A stretch of DNA of 64,000 nucleotides from UBA4615 sp044368415 (GCA_044368415.1 JBIPLJ010000004.1:62001-126000), one strand, 5' to 3'; shown: positions 17,204 to 26,751, counted from the first letter of the stretch. Made by a program: numbers and translations. Notes: generated by a model from the letters alone, not told the origin.

Positions 17204-17388
17204 GCTGGCTCCAGGGGGGAATCGGACGCCTCGGTGCGGCGATGCGCGACCCTTGCGTGTAGCGAGTCTCCCCCTGCCCCGTCCGCCGGTGACAGGTGCG
17301 CCGGACGACCGGCGGCTCGACGGGAACACACGGTCACGGCTGTCTCAGCGGTCGCACGGTCGGCCACGTGCCGGACCGGCGGCCCCGG

Positions 17389-18109
17389 TCAGTAAGTGAT
17401 GCTGACCACGCTGGTGCCACCGCAGACGTACAGCGACTGACCGGTCACGAAACCGTTGTCCGGTGATGCAAAAAACAGCACAGCGCGCGCCACGTCGTCG
17501 GGCAGGCCGAGGCGCCCGACCAGGATCTTCGCGGCGGCCGCCTCGAGCGCGGCCTGCTCGCGCGGGATCACCTCGTGGAACATGTCGGTCACCACCGGCC
17601 CCGGGGCAACGACGTTCGCGGTGATATCGTCGCGCCCGAGCTCGAGCGCCCAGGTGCGGGCCAGCCCGAACATTCCGGACTTGGTCGCCGAGTAGGCGGT
17701 GCGCGTGGCCAGCCCGAGCGCCGCGCGCGAGGACACCAGCACGATGCGACCGAAGCCTCGGCGCCGCATCTCGGGCAGCGCGGCCTGCACCAGCACCAGC
17801 GGCGCCGACAGGTGCAGCGCGCTCAGCGCCTCGAGATCCTCGACGGTCACGTCAGCGAGCAGCGCGGGGCGCATCGCGCCCGCATTGTGAACGATGCCGG
17901 TGACTGGGAAGCGCGCGCTCGATCGCCGCCGCGCGGGTGGCGGCGACGTCGCCGAGGTCGACCTCGACCGAGTGCAGCGCAGGATGGTCGATCTCGGTGG
18001 CGCGCCGCGACATCGACACCACACCCCACCCCGCGTCGAGCAGGTGGGTGCAGATCGAGGCACCGATGCCGGCGCTGCCGCCGGTGACGATCGCGACGCG
18101 TTCGGGCAT
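17389..18109 (-). pseudogene. SDR family oxidoreductase, frameshifted
   Basis: A short-chain dehydrogenase split over two frames. From ATG 18109 the first frame gives the NAD site VAIVTGGSAGIGASI and VDLGDVAATRAAAIERA. Near 17911 the similarity shifts frame and continues FPVTGIVHNAGA, IVLVSSRAAL, TAYSATKSGMFGLARTWALEL and a complete C-terminus (ASPDNGFVTGQSLYVCGG). The catalytic Ser, Tyr and Lys are present, so a single base change in a GC-rich run is the only lesion seen. It is the last gene of the iorAB/oxygenase operon. A sequencing indel cannot be excluded. Confidence 0.8.
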
Positions 18110-18163
18110 GTCGGAGGACTCGGTGTGGGGCACGATGTGCGGGCTCGGCGCGGTGAGACCGGC

Positions 18164-19501
18164 TCAGTGCGGGCGCTTCTTCAGCGCGCGCGTGTTGATG
18201 CAGCCCGCGGTGCCGGGCAGCGTCGCAGCCAGCGCACGGAGCTCGCCGCGCTGCACCTTCTGCGTCGGCGTAAGCGGCAGCGCATCGACGAAGGCGACCC
18301 AGCCGGGCGCCTTGAAGTAGGCCAGGTGCTCGAGGCAGAGCGCCACGAGCGCCTGCGCGAGATCGGCGCGCGCGGCCTCATCGAGCGGCTCCGCCGGCAC
18401 CACGCAGGCGAGCACCTCGTCGCCGCGCACCGCGTCGGGCGTGGCGGCGACCGCCACCTCGCGTACGCCCGGATGGCGGCGCAGCACCGACTCGACCTCG
18501 ACCGCGGCGATGTTCTTGCCGCTGCGCCGGATCACGTCCTTGCGGCGATCGACGAAGTACAGGTGGCCGTCGGCATCTCGGTGCACCACGTCGCCGGAGT
18601 GGAACCAGCCGTGGCCCCACGCCTCGGCGGTGGCCTGCGGGTCCTTCAGGTATTCGCGGAAGAAGCCGCGCCGCGGGTCCTCGCCGGCGGCGCGCACCAG
18701 CAGCTCGCCCGGCGTGCCCTCGGGCACGTCGGCGCCGGACTCGTCGACGAGGCGCAGCTCGAGCGCGGGTGCGGCGCGACCGAAGCACGACTGCCCGACG
18801 TGCCGCGGCTCGTGGTGGGCGATCACCACCGCGCCGGCACCGGTCTCGGTCATCGCCCAAGCCTCGAGCAGCGGAAAGCCGAAGCGCGCCTCGAAGGGCG
18901 CATGGTGGCGGCGATCGACCCCCGCACCAAAGCCGAAGGGCACGGTGTGCGTGCGGTCGGCGCCCGATACCGGCGCGCCGAGCAGCATCGCCGGCATCAC
19001 CCCGAGGTAGTGGACGATGGTGGCACGCGCATCGCGCACGGCGTCCCACCAGCCTGCCGGATGGAAGCGGTCGAGCGGCACCACGCAGCCGGTGCGCGCC
19101 GCGGCGGCCACGATGTCGGCGACGCGCGCCGGCAGCGCGATCGCCAGTCACATGCCGCTATGCTCGACAAGGTAGTCGAGCTCGGCGGCGCGCAGCTCAC
19201 CGTTGATCGGAACCACCGACACGCCGAGCGCGTTGAGTGCCAGCCACGTCAGGAAAAACGACGGCCGGTTCTCCAGCAGCAGGCCGGTTCGGTGACCGTG
19301 CCCGTAGCCCGCCGCGCTGAAGCGCGCGGCGATCGCCTCGACGGCATCGAGCGCGCGCCCATAGGACAGCTCGACGGGCGCGATGCCATAGCGGGCTGCC
19401 ACCTCGGGCAGGATCTGCAGGAAGGGCCGGTCCGGGTTCGAGGCGGCGACGCGGCGAAACGCATGAAAGACGGTGGCGTCGGCGGGCTGCGGCAGGGGAA
19501 T
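18164..19501 (-). pseudogene. AMP-dependent acyl-CoA synthetase, internal deletion plus nonsense codon
   Basis: One frame contains the start of an AMP-forming CoA ligase (VFHAFRRVAASNPDRPF...LSYGRALDAV...LLENRPSFFLTWLALNALGVSVVPIN...LDYLVEHSGM), then a TGA at 19148-19150. The same frame continues ARTGCVVPLDRFHPAGWWDAV...HYLGVMPAMLLGAP...EAWAMTETGAG and the C-terminal domain (GWFHSGDVVHRDADGHLYFVDRRKDVIRRSGKNI...LTPTQKVQRGEL). Roughly 100 residues between these blocks, including the P-loop TSGTTG-x-PKG, are missing. The gene therefore cannot make an active ligase. No good start codon is seen before 19402 (GTG); an ATT at 19501 opens the frame. Confidence 0.8.
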
Positions 19502-19515
19502 GGGTGGGTGGCGGC

Positions 19516-19995
19516 TCAGGGGAAGAGCTGGATCGAAGGCAGCGGCGCGTCGCAGTCGAGCAGGTCGACGCGCTTGAGCCGAATGCGCAGCGCGTCGTCG
19601 ATCACCGACAGCGTGTGGCGCACCACCGCCGCGTAGACCTGCTTGCGTGCGCCCTGCGTCTCGACATAGAGCTCGTTGGTGCGCATCGTCCAGCGGCCGG
19701 CGGCGGTGTCGGCCGACTCGAGCTCGGGCTGCTGCAGCACGTGCAGGCAGCGCACCTGCGGAAACAGCGAGTACGAGCGTGGGTTGCCGAAGCGCTCGAT
19801 GCGCAAGCGCAGCAGCAGCTTGTCCTCGTACATCAGCGAGGTGTGGTTCTCGCCGTCGGCCTGCCCCGGCACCAGCGGCACCCAGTAGTACGCATCATCC
19901 GCGTAGAGCGCGTGCCACTCGTCGAAGCGGCGCTCGTCGATCAGCCGCGCCTCGAGGTAGACCAGGCGTGCGAGGTCCTCTGCGGTCGGCTTCAT
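19516..19995 (-). CDS. Aromatic-ring-hydroxylating dioxygenase, beta (small) subunit
   Basis: A 159-residue NTF2-fold small subunit of a Rieske oxygenase. The segments LEARLIDERRFDEWHALYADDAYYWVPL, EDKLLLRLRIERFGNP, VRCLHVLQQPELE and DALRIRLKRVDLLDCD are typical and the frame is unbroken. It would assemble with the alpha subunit encoded just upstream, which is broken here. ATG 19995 is preceded by GGGGAGCGTGT; it overlaps the stop of the last of three tandem mini-ORFs in a 20-bp repeat. An in-frame GTG at 20019 is an alternative start. Confidence 0.88.
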   Translation of the reverse strand: MKPTAEDLARLVYLEARLIDERRFDEWHALYADDAYYWVPLVPGQADGENHTSLMYEDKLLLRLRIERFGNPRSYSLFPQVRCLHVLQQPELESADTAAGRWTMRTNELYVETQGARKQVYAAVVRHTLSVIDDALRIRLKRVDLLDCDAPLPSIQLFP

Positions 19996-19996
19996 A

Positions 19997-20056
19997 CACG
20001 CTCCCCTTCGGTCATGCACGCTCCCCTTCGGTCATGCACGCTCCCCTTCGCTCATA
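19997..20056 (-). repeat. 20-bp tandem triplication forming ATGA-coupled mini-ORFs
   Basis: Three head-to-tail 20-bp units lie between the oxygenase alpha stop and the beta start. Read on the minus strand, each has an ATG, a GAAGGGGAG ribosome-binding sequence and then GC/GT-ATGA, where TGA ends one mini-ORF and the overlapping ATG begins the next. The encoded peptides are MSEGERA, MTEGERA and MTEGERV. The first ATG (20055) overlaps the alpha subunit stop; the last TGA overlaps the beta subunit ATG (19995). Confidence 0.85.
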
Positions 20057-21412
20057 CGCCCTCCCCGCCCTGCACTGGCTCCGCCATGTGCCGTGCCCAC
20101 GCGCGGAACTGGTTGCGCATCGACACCTCGCTCGTGCCCTTGACCCTGCGGTCGCCGCCGGCGAGCTCCGCGGGATCGAAGTCTCGGTGCAGGCTGACCC
20201 AAGGATTGCCCGAGGCCGCAAGGCCTTCCTGGATCGCGCGGTAGCAGTGCAGGTCGTCGTGGCCGACCACCGACATCGGCGAGTTGATGAGCCGCGAGTA
20301 CGTCATCGTGCGGCGCAGCAGCGCCTCGGGCGCGCCCACCGGCCGGAACGTCCAGGACTCGACGATCGTGCGGTCGGGTGCAATCGGGCGCGCGACGCGG
20401 ATCGCCTGGATCGCGCCCTTGATCGTCAGGCTCGGGTAGTAGACGGTGTTGTGCCGGACCTCGCCGAGAATCGCATGGGCGCGCTCGGCGCCCTAGGCCG
20501 CGACCATCGACGCCTCGTACTCCGGCACCGCCGAATACTTCGAGTGGATCGAGCCGTGCACGCCGGTGTAGCCGTGTCCGTGGTCGAAGACCCGCACGCC
20601 CATACCGTCGAAGAACTCGTAGCTCGATGCAAAAGGCACGAACTGCTCGATCGCCATCGGCAAAGGTGCATCGGCGGGCTGGCCGGCCCAGAGCTTCTTC
20701 GCGGTACCGGCCGACGACTCGTGTGCCACCATCGGATGCATCGTGTCGTTGAGGTTCTCGACGAACATCTTCCAGTTGCAGTCGTGGTCGTAGCGCAGCA
20801 CGCCGCCGGCGACCTCGAGCCGGCCCTCGGGCGAGCGCTCGACGAGGTTGTCGATCGAGGTGAGCGAGGCGCCGAAGTACGCCTCGAAGTCCGGTCCCGA
20901 CTCGGACAGCCTGCTGAAGACGAAACCGCGGTAGCTCACGGTGTGGCGAACCGCGGACAGCCCGCCGCTCGCGGCCGACTGCACAAAGCCCGTGCCCTCG
21001 TAGCCGCCCTTGAGCGGAATCGCACGTACACCGCCGTCGAGGTCGTAGGCCCAGGCATGGTGTGGGCAGCGGAAAAAACGCCCGACATTGCCCGACGGCT
21101 CGCTCACCAGCGAGCGCCTTTGTGCGCGCAGCGGTTCATCAGCACATGCACCCTGCCGTCCTCGCCGCGCACCATCATCACCGGGCGACCGGCGAGCTCG
21201 GCGGTGGCGTAGTCGCCGGCATTCGGCACCTGGCTGTCGTGACCGATGTAGATCCAGGTGCGCGACCACAGCCGCTCCATCTCGAGCTCGAAGACCTCGC
21301 GGTCGAGGTAGACGTCGCGGTGCACGGCGTCGTCGCGCACCAGCGCGTGCAGCGCCCGGGGGTCGTCGCGGTAGCGGCCCCGCACGGGTGGGGCGGCGCT
21401 TGTACTGTCCAT
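20052..21412 (-). pseudogene. Aromatic-ring-hydroxylating dioxygenase, alpha subunit (frameshift and amber codon)
   Basis: A Rieske oxygenase large subunit of about 450 codons with two lesions. From ATG 21412 the first frame reads VYLDREVFELEMERLWSRTW and then the first Rieske half, NRCAHKGA, before a stop at 21104. The second half, GRFFRCPHHAWAYDLDGG, lies in another frame, so there is a frameshift near 21112. That frame carries the iron-site region NWKMFVENLNDTMHPMVAHE and stops at a TAG (20493-20495). The coding similarity continues in the same frame after the TAG (AERAHAILGEVRHNTVYYPS...TIVESWTFRPVGAPEALLRRTM) to 20052. The protein should be inactive. Confidence 0.85.
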
Positions 21413-21450
21413 GGCGGTGGGTCCTCCCGATCCGTGGCTGCGAGGCGCGC

Positions 21451-23127
21451 TCAGGCGGCGCGGGCCGGCGGCGGCGCGGCCGCGGCCCCGGAGAGCGCCG
21501 CGATTGCCGCGCCGAGCGCAACGCCGCCCTCGTCGGCGAGCGCGGCATCGCGCAGCGCACGCAGCCCGTCGGCTGACATCACGCCCGGCGGCAGCCGGTC
21601 GAGCGCGGTCATCAACCGCTCGAAGTTGCGCCAGCCGCGCGCATGGGTGTCGCCGTAGCCCTTGACCAGGCGCTGGCAACGCGCAACCTCTAGGGCGAGC
21701 GCCGGATCGCGGGCGGCGGTGGTCTCGATGCGACCGAGCCATGCAGCGATGCGCACGCACTCGATCTCGAACCGCAGCGAGCGGCGGCGCAGGCCGCGCA
21801 TCGCGGCGACCGCGTACAGCAGCAGGAAGCCGCGCACCGAACTCGTCTTCACGACGCGTCCCCGGCGCGTGTACCAACCAACGAATGCGCGCAAGCCGTG
21901 GCTCACGAGCAGCCGACGCCCGAGCGCGGCCGGCAGCGTGTCGGCGATCTCCTCGACACGCGGATGCAAGAACTCGCCGATGTCCAGCATCTGGCCGTCG
22001 GCCAGCCGCACCTCGGCAGCGACGCGCTCGAAGCGGCTGCGGCGGGTCTTGAGATCGGCGACCCGTACGGTGTCCTCGTATGACATCCACAGCGCCAGGT
22101 GGCGCGCGGTCTCGGACAGCAGCGCGTGCGGCGGCTCGCCGGCAACCACGGCGCGCAGCGCCGGCAGGGCCTCCAGCCGCGACAGGTAGTCGGCCGCCCA
22201 GGCCTCGTCCTGCCAGTCGGCCAGTCGGAGCACGCCGGCCCGCAGGATCTCGCGCACCTCGGCCGGGAAGCCCTCGACGATGCGGGCTTCGTGGACGCGC
22301 AGGCGCGGGCCGAGGACGGTGCGACGCGGCGCGACGAGCGCACCGACGGCGTCAGCTGCGGACGATGCCGACGGCGCGTCCGCGCCCTCGGCGGCCCGAG
22401 GGATGCCGAGCACTGCGGCCTGCGCGGCCGCGAAGCCCGCCGCGAACGCCGCCAGGCTGGGCTCGACGCCGACGCCGCCGCGGCGCACCGCAGCCTCGAA
22501 GGCCTCGCGTGTAAACGGCAGCGCGCCGGTGCCGGCGAGCGCACCGAACAGCGAGGCGCCGATCACGCTGCGCGCCGCCTCGGCGAGCCGCGCGAAGTCG
22601 GCCGCCACGAAGCGGCGCGCGCTCGCGCGGCCAGCGGCGAGCAGCGACACGGCGTCGACGCGGCCGTCACCCATCGCCATCTTCTCGGTCATCGAATAGA
22701 CGCGGTGCGTCGAGGCGACCAGCGTCGTGCGGTCGTCGGTAACCAGGCCGCGCTGGATCGCGCGGCCGGCCTCCATCAGCTCGGAGGCGAGCACCACGTC
22801 GACCTCGCCGGGCGTGGGCATCAGCGCGAGCACCGGCTCGCGGCCCGCCGCGCGCGCGGCCGCCGCGGGGAAGAGTTCGACGTAGTAGATCGTGGCGCCG
22901 GTGCGCTGCGCGACGCCGGGCACCGAGGTCGCCTGCGCGAGGAAGCCGTTGGCTTCGCCCAGATCGACCAGCCAGTCGGCGAGCACGCCGCCGCCTTCGC
23001 CGCCCATCGCCATGATCGCGACGGTGATCGCACGCGCGGGCACGCCGAGCCCGCCCGTTGCGGCCGGGACGCCGGACGACGCGGACGCGGCGTCGCCACG
23101 CGGGCGGGACACGCTGTCGAAGCTCAA
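21451..23127 (-). CDS. iorB: Indolepyruvate oxidoreductase subunit beta family protein
   Basis: About 558 residues. The N-terminal half is a pyruvate-ferredoxin oxidoreductase gamma-type domain (ITVAIMAMGGEGGGVLADWLVDL...QATSVPGVAQRTGATIYY...LASELMEAGRAIQRGLV). The C-terminal half, with DYLSRLEAL, ARHLALWMSYEDTVRVADLKTR and EIADTLPAALGRRLL, resembles DUF6537 of large IOR proteins. Together with IorA it would oxidatively decarboxylate an aryl-2-oxo acid to the aryl-acetyl-CoA. The TTG at 23127 overlaps the iorA stop; GTG 23112 is an alternative. It is intact although genes after it are broken. Confidence 0.85.
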   Translation of the reverse strand: MSFDSVSRPRGDAASASSGVPAATGGLGVPARAITVAIMAMGGEGGGVLADWLVDLGEANGFLAQATSVPGVAQRTGATIYYVELFPAAAARAAGREPVLALMPTPGEVDVVLASELMEAGRAIQRGLVTDDRTTLVASTHRVYSMTEKMAMGDGRVDAVSLLAAGRASARRFVAADFARLAEAARSVIGASLFGALAGTGALPFTREAFEAAVRRGGVGVEPSLAAFAAGFAAAQAAVLGIPRAAEGADAPSASSAADAVGALVAPRRTVLGPRLRVHEARIVEGFPAEVREILRAGVLRLADWQDEAWAADYLSRLEALPALRAVVAGEPPHALLSETARHLALWMSYEDTVRVADLKTRRSRFERVAAEVRLADGQMLDIGEFLHPRVEEIADTLPAALGRRLLVSHGLRAFVGWYTRRGRVVKTSSVRGFLLLYAVAAMRGLRRRSLRFEIECVRIAAWLGRIETTAARDPALALEVARCQRLVKGYGDTHARGWRNFERLMTALDRLPPGVMSADGLRALRDAALADEGGVALGAAIAALSGAAAAPPPARAA

Positions 23128-25463
23128 ACCGACAGCCCCGCGAGACGCCGCTCGATGCGCGACTGCAGCCAGCCGATGATGCGGCGGCGCCAACGGTCGC
23201 GGCGCCGATCCCCGGCGTCCGGGTTGTGCACGATGCCGGCCCGGTAGAACGACGGGCAGAGCACCGCCGCATGCGAGACCTCACCGCACAGCCCGCAACC
23301 CACGCAGGAGTCCACCACCGTAGCCACCGGGTCGGTGCGCAGCGGGTCCGGGTTGTCCTTGACGGTGAGCGACGGGCAGCCCGAGAGCCGGATACACGAG
23401 TGGTCGCCGGTGCAGGTGTCCGGGTCGATGCCGAAGCGCTCGCGAACCACGCGCGTGCCGGCGGCGATCGCCGCGCGCTGGCGGGGCTTCTCGCGCCGCT
23501 GCTTGTTGAGCATACATTCGCTCTGCGCGATGACCACCTTCGGACCCTTGACCGGCGTGGTGAGCGCCTCGCGCAGCGCGTCGCGCATCTGCTCGATCGA
23601 ATAGGTGTTGGTCACCGTGCGCACCCACTCGACGCCGACGCCGCGCACTGCACGCTCGATCGGGTTGTTGGTCGAGCGGATCGCGTTGTCGGCCTTGGAC
23701 GACAGCACGTCCTGACCGCCGGTCGCTGCCGAGTAGCCGTTGTCGATCACCAGCAGCACGTTGTCGGTCTTGTTGAAGACTGCGTTGCCCACGCCGGAGG
23801 TCAGGCCGTTGTGCCAGAAGCCGCCATCGCCCATCACGCTGATGGTGCGCTTCGAGGTTTCCTGCGTATTGAGCGCGGCCGCGCCCGCCCAGCCGAGGCC
23901 GTAGCCCATGGTGGTCGCACCGATCTCGAAGGGTGGCAGGATGGAGAACAGGTTGCAGCCGATGTCGCAGCTCACGTGATGGCGGCCGAGTTCGCGCTCG
24001 AGCAGCTTCATCGCGGTGAAGATCGGCCGCTCCGGGCAGCCGGTGCAGAACGAAGGGGGACGCGGATGCACCGCGGTCGCGAAGGTGGCAGCCATGGTGG
24101 CGGCTACGGTCACCGGCACCTCGACCGGGGTCTCGACCGGCATCTCGACCGGGGCCTTGCGCGGCGGGCGCGGGATCGACGCGGCGTCGATGCGGGCGAC
24201 CACCGGCGCGGCGCTGGTGGACGCGGCTGCGGCCGACGTAGCGGAGGATGCCGACGCGGCCGACAACTCCGACAACGCGGGCGCCGCCGGCGCCGGCCGC
24301 GCCGCGCGCGGCAGCAGCCTTCCCGCGAGCAGCTCGGGCGCGGCCCGCTCGACGAAGCGCGCAAGGCCCGCGGTGAGCACGCCACCGGTGTACTCGCCGG
24401 CCATAGGCAGCACGTCCTTGCCGTGCAGGCGGGTCTGCACGTCGGCGCGTCGCAGCACGGTGCTGAGCGCCTGCTCGATGAAGTCGGGCTGGCCCTCTTC
24501 CACCAGCAGCACCGCGCGCTTGCCGGCGCAGAACGACACCACCTCCTCGTCGACCAGCGGATACGTCACGTTCAGCACGTACAGCGGGATACGGCTGTTG
24601 CCGAAGGCGTCGGCCAGGCCGAGCACCTCGAGGGCACGCACCACACCGTTGTACATTCCGCCCTGCAGGATGATTCCGAGGTCGCGCGCGTCGCCGTCGA
24701 AGTGCTCGTTCATGCCGTGATCGCGAATGAACTTCACCGCGGCCGGCCAGCGCTGGGTGATCTTCTCCTGCTCGTGCAGGTAGCTCGACGGCGGCAGCAC
24801 GATGCGGCCGGTGTCGCGACGCGGCGACTCGATCGCGTCCTTGAGCGTGTACTCGGCGCGGCGGTTGGCCTTGGTGCGGAAGCTGCCATGCACATGGCAG
24901 GCGCGGATCCGCAGCTCGAGCATCACCGGCGTGTTCGACGCCTCCGACAGCTCGAAGCCCTGCTCGACCATCTCGACGATCTTCGGCAGGTTCGGCCGCG
25001 GATCGAGCAGCCATACCTGCGACTTCATCGCGAAGGCGTGTGAGCGCTCCTGCATGATCGACGAGCCTTCGCCGTAGTCCTCGCCGACGATCAACATCGC
25101 GCCGCCGGTGACGCCGCCCGAGGCCAGGTTGGCGAGTGCGTCCGACGCGACGTTGGTGCCCACCGTGGACTTAAAAGTGACCGCGCCGCGCAGCGGCGTG
25201 TTGACCGAGGCGGCGAGCGTCGCGGTTGCGGTCGCCTCGGAGGCGCTGTGCTCGAAGCGCACCCCGAGCTCCTGCAGGATGTCGTTGGCGTCGGTCAGCA
25301 CGTCCATCAGGTGCGAGATCGGCGCGCCCTGATAGCCAGCGACGTACGACACACCGGACTGCAGCAGCGCCTTGGTGACCGCCAGGATGCCCTCGCCGCG
25401 GAACTCGTCGCCGTCGCCGAGTCTCAGCGCCTGCACCTCCTTCTTGAACGACCGTTCCGCCAC
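23124..25463 (-). CDS. iorA: Indolepyruvate ferredoxin oxidoreductase subunit alpha
   Basis: A 779-residue thiamine-diphosphate enzyme subunit. N-terminal pyrimidine-binding domain (SYVAGYQGAPISHLMDVL, EHSASEATATATLAAS), an Ala/Pro/Val linker near 400-470, the ThDP-binding region (CTGCPERPIFTAMKLLE...SCDIGCNLFSILPP...GYGLGWAGAAALN...VMGDGGFWHNGLTSGVGNAV) and a C-terminal ferredoxin region with CTGDHSCIRLSGCPSL and CVGCGLCGEVSHAAVLCPSF. It is the first gene of the operon that continues with iorB and the oxygenase. Start is GTG 25463. Divergent promoter shared with the thiolase-fold gene at 25566. Confidence 0.93.
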   Translation of the reverse strand: MAERSFKKEVQALRLGDGDEFRGEGILAVTKALLQSGVSYVAGYQGAPISHLMDVLTDANDILQELGVRFEHSASEATATATLAASVNTPLRGAVTFKSTVGTNVASDALANLASGGVTGGAMLIVGEDYGEGSSIMQERSHAFAMKSQVWLLDPRPNLPKIVEMVEQGFELSEASNTPVMLELRIRACHVHGSFRTKANRRAEYTLKDAIESPRRDTGRIVLPPSSYLHEQEKITQRWPAAVKFIRDHGMNEHFDGDARDLGIILQGGMYNGVVRALEVLGLADAFGNSRIPLYVLNVTYPLVDEEVVSFCAGKRAVLLVEEGQPDFIEQALSTVLRRADVQTRLHGKDVLPMAGEYTGGVLTAGLARFVERAAPELLAGRLLPRAARPAPAAPALSELSAASASSATSAAAASTSAAPVVARIDAASIPRPPRKAPVEMPVETPVEVPVTVAATMAATFATAVHPRPPSFCTGCPERPIFTAMKLLERELGRHHVSCDIGCNLFSILPPFEIGATTMGYGLGWAGAAALNTQETSKRTISVMGDGGFWHNGLTSGVGNAVFNKTDNVLLVIDNGYSAATGGQDVLSSKADNAIRSTNNPIERAVRGVGVEWVRTVTNTYSIEQMRDALREALTTPVKGPKVVIAQSECMLNKQRREKPRQRAAIAAGTRVVRERFGIDPDTCTGDHSCIRLSGCPSLTVKDNPDPLRTDPVATVVDSCVGCGLCGEVSHAAVLCPSFYRAGIVHNPDAGDRRRDRWRRRIIGWLQSRIERRLAGLSV

Positions 25464-25498
25464 GCCCCGCTCCTGCTCTCAACCGCACCCGGGTGCGA

Positions 25499-25523
25499 TT
25501 GCATTAGATGAATATTCATGCAA
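25499..25523. promoter_or_regulatory. Candidate operator in the iorA / thiolase-fold divergent promoter
   Basis: An AT-rich island in a GC-rich genome. It contains the perfect 12-bp palindrome ATGAATATTCAT (25508-25519) and flanking TTGCAT (25499-25504) and ATGCAA (25518-25523) inverted hexamers. Such sites fit TetR- or MarR-type repressors. The MarR gene at 28849 in the divergent operon is one candidate. Confidence 0.5.
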
Positions 25524-25565
25524 CGATGATTTGAAGCCCGAACGATCCGCGAGTCAAGCGCCCCC

Positions 25566-26744
25566 ATGCCCCGTCCCCGTCTCGGTTACGACGACGTCGC
25601 CCTCGTCGCCCCGGTGACGGTGCCGTACGTGCGCTATTCCATCCGAACCGGCCACTGGTTCGTCGCCCGGGCGCTGGCGATGCTGCTCGAGCGCAGCGGG
25701 CTGGCCAAGGCCGAGGTCGACGGGGCTTGCATCTCGAGCTTCACGCTGGCCCCCGACAGCGCGATCGGCCTGATGCAGCACATCGGGCTGTCGCCGCGCT
25801 GGCTCGACTGGCTGCCCTTGGGCGGCGCAAGCGGCGTGGCCGGACTCAGGCGGGCCGCGCGGGCCGTACAGGCCGGCGATGCCGATGTGGTCGCCTGCAT
25901 CGCGGCCGACACCAACCACGTCGACTCGTTCCGGCTCACGCTGTCGAACTTCTCGATGTTCGCCCGTGATGCGGTCTATCCGTACGGCGCCGGAGGGCCG
26001 AACGCGAGCTTCGCGTTCCTGACCGACCACTACATGCGCACCTACGGCGCGACGCGCGAGGACTTCGGCAAGCTGTGCGTCGCGCAGCGCGACAACGCGC
26101 TGAAGAACCCGCTCGCAATCTTCAGGAAGCCCCTGATGCTCGCCGAGTACCTGAATGCGCGGCCGATCGCCGAGCCGCTCGGCCTGTTCGACTGCGTGAT
26201 GCCCTGCGCCGGGGCCGACGCCTTCCTGGTGATGTGCACCGAGCATGCGGTCGCGCTCGGCCTGCCGTATGTTCGCCTGCTCGGTACCATCGAGCGCCAC
26301 AATGGCTTCCCGGACGATCCGATCCAGTTCCGAGGCGGCTGGGCAATGGACCGCGACGATCTGTACGCACAGGCGGGCGTCGCGCCCGCCGACGTCGACG
26401 TCGACGTCTTCCAGCTCTATGACGACTACCCGGTGATCACGATGATGCAGATCGAGGACCTGGGTTTCTGCGAGAAGGGCGAGGGTCCGGCCTTCGTGCG
26501 CGAGCACAGCTTCACCTGGGACGGCAGCTTCCCGCTGAACACATCGGGCGGCCAGCTCTCGGCCGGCCAGGCGGGCTGCGCGGGCGGTTACATCGGCATC
26601 GTCGAGTCGATGCGCCAGCTCACCGGCGAGGCCGAGGGGCGGCAGGTGCCCGATGCGAAGGTGGGGCTGGTGAGCGGCTTCGGCATGATCAGCTTCGATC
26701 GCGGCCTTGCGAGCGGCGCGGCGCTACTCGGGCGCGCGGGCTGA
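25566..26744 (+). CDS. Thiolase-fold (SCP-x/Ltp-like) protein without thiolase catalytic residues
   Basis: A 392-residue protein with the thiolase fold (VDGACISSFTLAPDSAIGLM, DADVVACIAADTNHV, YGATREDFGKLCVAQRDNALKNP). The position of the nucleophilic cysteine reads LGGASGVAG (about residues 85-93), lacking Cys, and the usual GHP-x-G-x-x-G region reads NTSGGQLSAGQAGCAGG, lacking the His. It is followed 7 bp later by a DUF35 protein. In steroid-degrading bacteria the thiolase-fold protein Ltp2 works with a DUF35 domain as a retro-aldolase, and the same kind of reaction is plausible here. It may alternatively bind acyl-CoA without catalysis. Confidence 0.85.
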   Translation: MPRPRLGYDDVALVAPVTVPYVRYSIRTGHWFVARALAMLLERSGLAKAEVDGACISSFTLAPDSAIGLMQHIGLSPRWLDWLPLGGASGVAGLRRAARAVQAGDADVVACIAADTNHVDSFRLTLSNFSMFARDAVYPYGAGGPNASFAFLTDHYMRTYGATREDFGKLCVAQRDNALKNPLAIFRKPLMLAEYLNARPIAEPLGLFDCVMPCAGADAFLVMCTEHAVALGLPYVRLLGTIERHNGFPDDPIQFRGGWAMDRDDLYAQAGVAPADVDVDVFQLYDDYPVITMMQIEDLGFCEKGEGPAFVREHSFTWDGSFPLNTSGGQLSAGQAGCAGGYIGIVESMRQLTGEAEGRQVPDAKVGLVSGFGMISFDRGLASGAALLGRAG

Positions 26745-26751
26745 AGCAGGC

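Noticed and set aside
19148..19150. TGA in the CoA ligase as a selenocysteine codon
   Set aside because: The P-loop region is deleted next to it and no hairpin resembling a SECIS follows, so decay is the simpler reading.
19997..20056. CRISPR array
   Set aside because: The 20-bp units are directly adjacent with no spacers, and there are no cas genes.
20493..20495. TAG in the oxygenase alpha gene as programmed readthrough or pyrrolysine
   Set aside because: The same gene has a frameshift, neighbouring genes have other lesions, and no pyrrolysine genes are in view.
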